Part shown: positions 5,825-6,577 of the stretch, piece after piece
How the letters are laid out: every line of letters begins with the position of its first letter
How positions within the stretch are numbered: the stretch's first letter is position 1
Source of the DNA: Planctomycetaceae bacterium
Lineage (GTDB): Bacteria; Planctomycetota; Planctomycetia; Planctomycetales; Planctomycetaceae
NCBI GenBank assembly: GCA_020426085.1
Contig: JAGQQP010000241.1
Coordinates: 1 to 6,577, forward strand
DNA length: 6,577 bases
Direction: 5' to 3'
Position numbers and translations under genes: made by a program
The notes under the pieces: model-generated
Database searches by the model: none
What the model was told of the DNA's origin: nothing
Seen by the model: the letters and a program-made list of their open reading frames with translations, nothing else

Positions 5825-6577
5825 GTGAAACAATTGATCAATTTTCTCTGTCTGGTTGGACTGTTCGCGACTCTCACTCCACATTCCACCTATGCCGCTC
5901 CCCAACAGAAGAAACCAAATTTCATCGTCATCTTCTGCGATAACCTCGGTTATGGCGACATCGAACCCTTTGGCTCCACCGTTAACCGCACCCCCAGCCT
6001 GAATCGTATGGCGCGCGAAGGGATGAAGTTTACTCATTACTGTGTGACGGCGGGAGTCTGTACTCCCTCGCGTGCCTCTATCATAACCGGCTGCTATTCC
6101 CAGCGGGTCGGCATGCACTGGAATCCACGCGATGGCCAGGTCCTGCGTCCTATTTCCCCATACGGTTTAAATCCGGAAGAAATCACAGTCGCCGAACTTC
6201 TGAAAAGACAAGGGTACCAGACCGGCATGATCGGGAAATGGCACCTGGGTGATCAACCCCCTTTTCTGCCTACGAAACAGGGGTTCGACTACTTTTACGG
6301 AATTCCCTATAGCGATGATATGACACAGGCGGTAGGACAACGACTGGGCGATCGACTGGATGGCAAAAACTGGCCTCCCCTGCCCGTCATGTTGAACGAC
6401 ACCGTGGTCGAAGCAGGCGTCGATCGAAATTTATTAACCAAAGACTATACCGAGAAAGCCGTCGAATTTATCGAGGAGAATAAAGACCAGCCATTCTTTC
6501 TCTACTTCCCGCAAGCCATGCCAGGCAGTACCAGCAAACCCTTCGCCAGCGATGCGTTCCGGGGGAAAAGTAAAAAT
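5825..6577 (+). CDS. Secreted type I sulfatase, N-terminal 251 residues (runs off the right edge)
   Basis: The protein begins with a Sec signal peptide (MKQLINFLCLVGLFATL..), with likely cleavage after Ala24 (STYA), so it acts outside the cytoplasm. The sulfatase domain (PF00884) opens with KPNFIVIFCDNLGYGD (30-45), where Asp39 and Asn40 are calcium ligands. The formylglycine motif is CTPSR (79-83) followed by ASIITG, the canonical CxPxR, so Cys79 should be oxidised by a maturation enzyme encoded elsewhere. GKWHLG (137-142) carries the active-site Lys and His. YFPQAMPGSTSKPF (227-240) replaces the common PHxxPH; I recall this PGST form from other arylsulfatase A-like planctomycete and Bacteroidetes proteins. 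The last visible residues, FRGKSKN, normally precede the metal-binding second half, so roughly half the protein is missing. The substrate cannot be told from this part; a sulfated polysaccharide is likely. It is transcribed away from the transporter. Confidence 0.93.
   Translation, partial: MKQLINFLCLVGLFATLTPHSTYAAPQQKKPNFIVIFCDNLGYGDIEPFGSTVNRTPSLNRMAREGMKFTHYCVTAGVCTPSRASIITGCYSQRVGMHWNPRDGQVLRPISPYGLNPEEITVAELLKRQGYQTGMIGKWHLGDQPPFLPTKQGFDYFYGIPYSDDMTQAVGQRLGDRLDGKNWPPLPVMLNDTVVEAGVDRNLLTKDYTEKAVEFIEENKDQPFFLYFPQAMPGSTSKPFASDAFRGKSKN

Noticed and set aside
6503..6544. PGST in place of PHxxPH in the right sulfatase as a sign of inactivity
   Set aside because: All other motifs are canonical and I recall the PGST-PFAS-GKS pattern from an existing arylsulfatase subfamily, so it is better read as a subfamily mark than as damage.

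Overview
The window looks like chromosomal DNA of a marine planctomycete, probably Gimesia (formerly Planctomyces maris) or a close relative. The basis is two type I sulfatase genes in 6.6 kb, a DUF309 protein, a lipoprotein DUF900 hydrolase, loose gene packing, GC content near 50% by eye, and few strong Shine-Dalgarno sites. The genus is my inference from gene content and protein style; no rRNA or marker gene is present. I see no CRISPR array, insertion sequence, tRNA or rRNA.

Layout from left to right. Positions 1-198 hold a doubtful membrane-protein fragment read leftward off the edge. From 344 to 1606 (+) is a complete lipoprotein-type alpha/beta hydrolase of the DUF900 family. It converges on a DUF309 gene (2258 to 1698, -), and a perfect 11-bp hairpin sits between the two 3' ends. 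A gene-free stretch of about 550 bp (2259-2807) contains short repeats and possible RNA hairpins. A sulfatase (open frame 4205 to 2808, -) follows directly downstream of an 11-helix NRAMP-like transporter (5592 to 4273, -), probably in one transcription unit. A 232-bp divergent promoter region separates the transporter from a second sulfatase (5825 onward, +), which runs off the right edge.

The two sulfatases fit the sulfated-polysaccharide catabolism typical of planctomycetes. The right-hand one has all the expected N-terminal active-site motifs and a clear signal peptide. The left-hand one is odd. Its core fold is intact, but no normal start codon leads into it: the only nearby ATG in frame is followed after 10 codons by TAA, and then by an uninterrupted run of 21 A on the coding strand. 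Its formylglycine motif is CSTTR instead of CxPxR, and GKWH is GKWQ. It may be a decaying gene, a slippage-prone locus, or a sequencing artefact at the homopolymer.

The transporter is also unusual. It has the NRAMP fold signature, but both metal-binding motifs are replaced (DPGN by GPGS, MPHN by VITA), so it is unlikely to be an ordinary manganese/iron importer. These two genes and the short repeats between them are the most interesting part of the window. I do not see convincing evidence for a wholly new multi-gene system.
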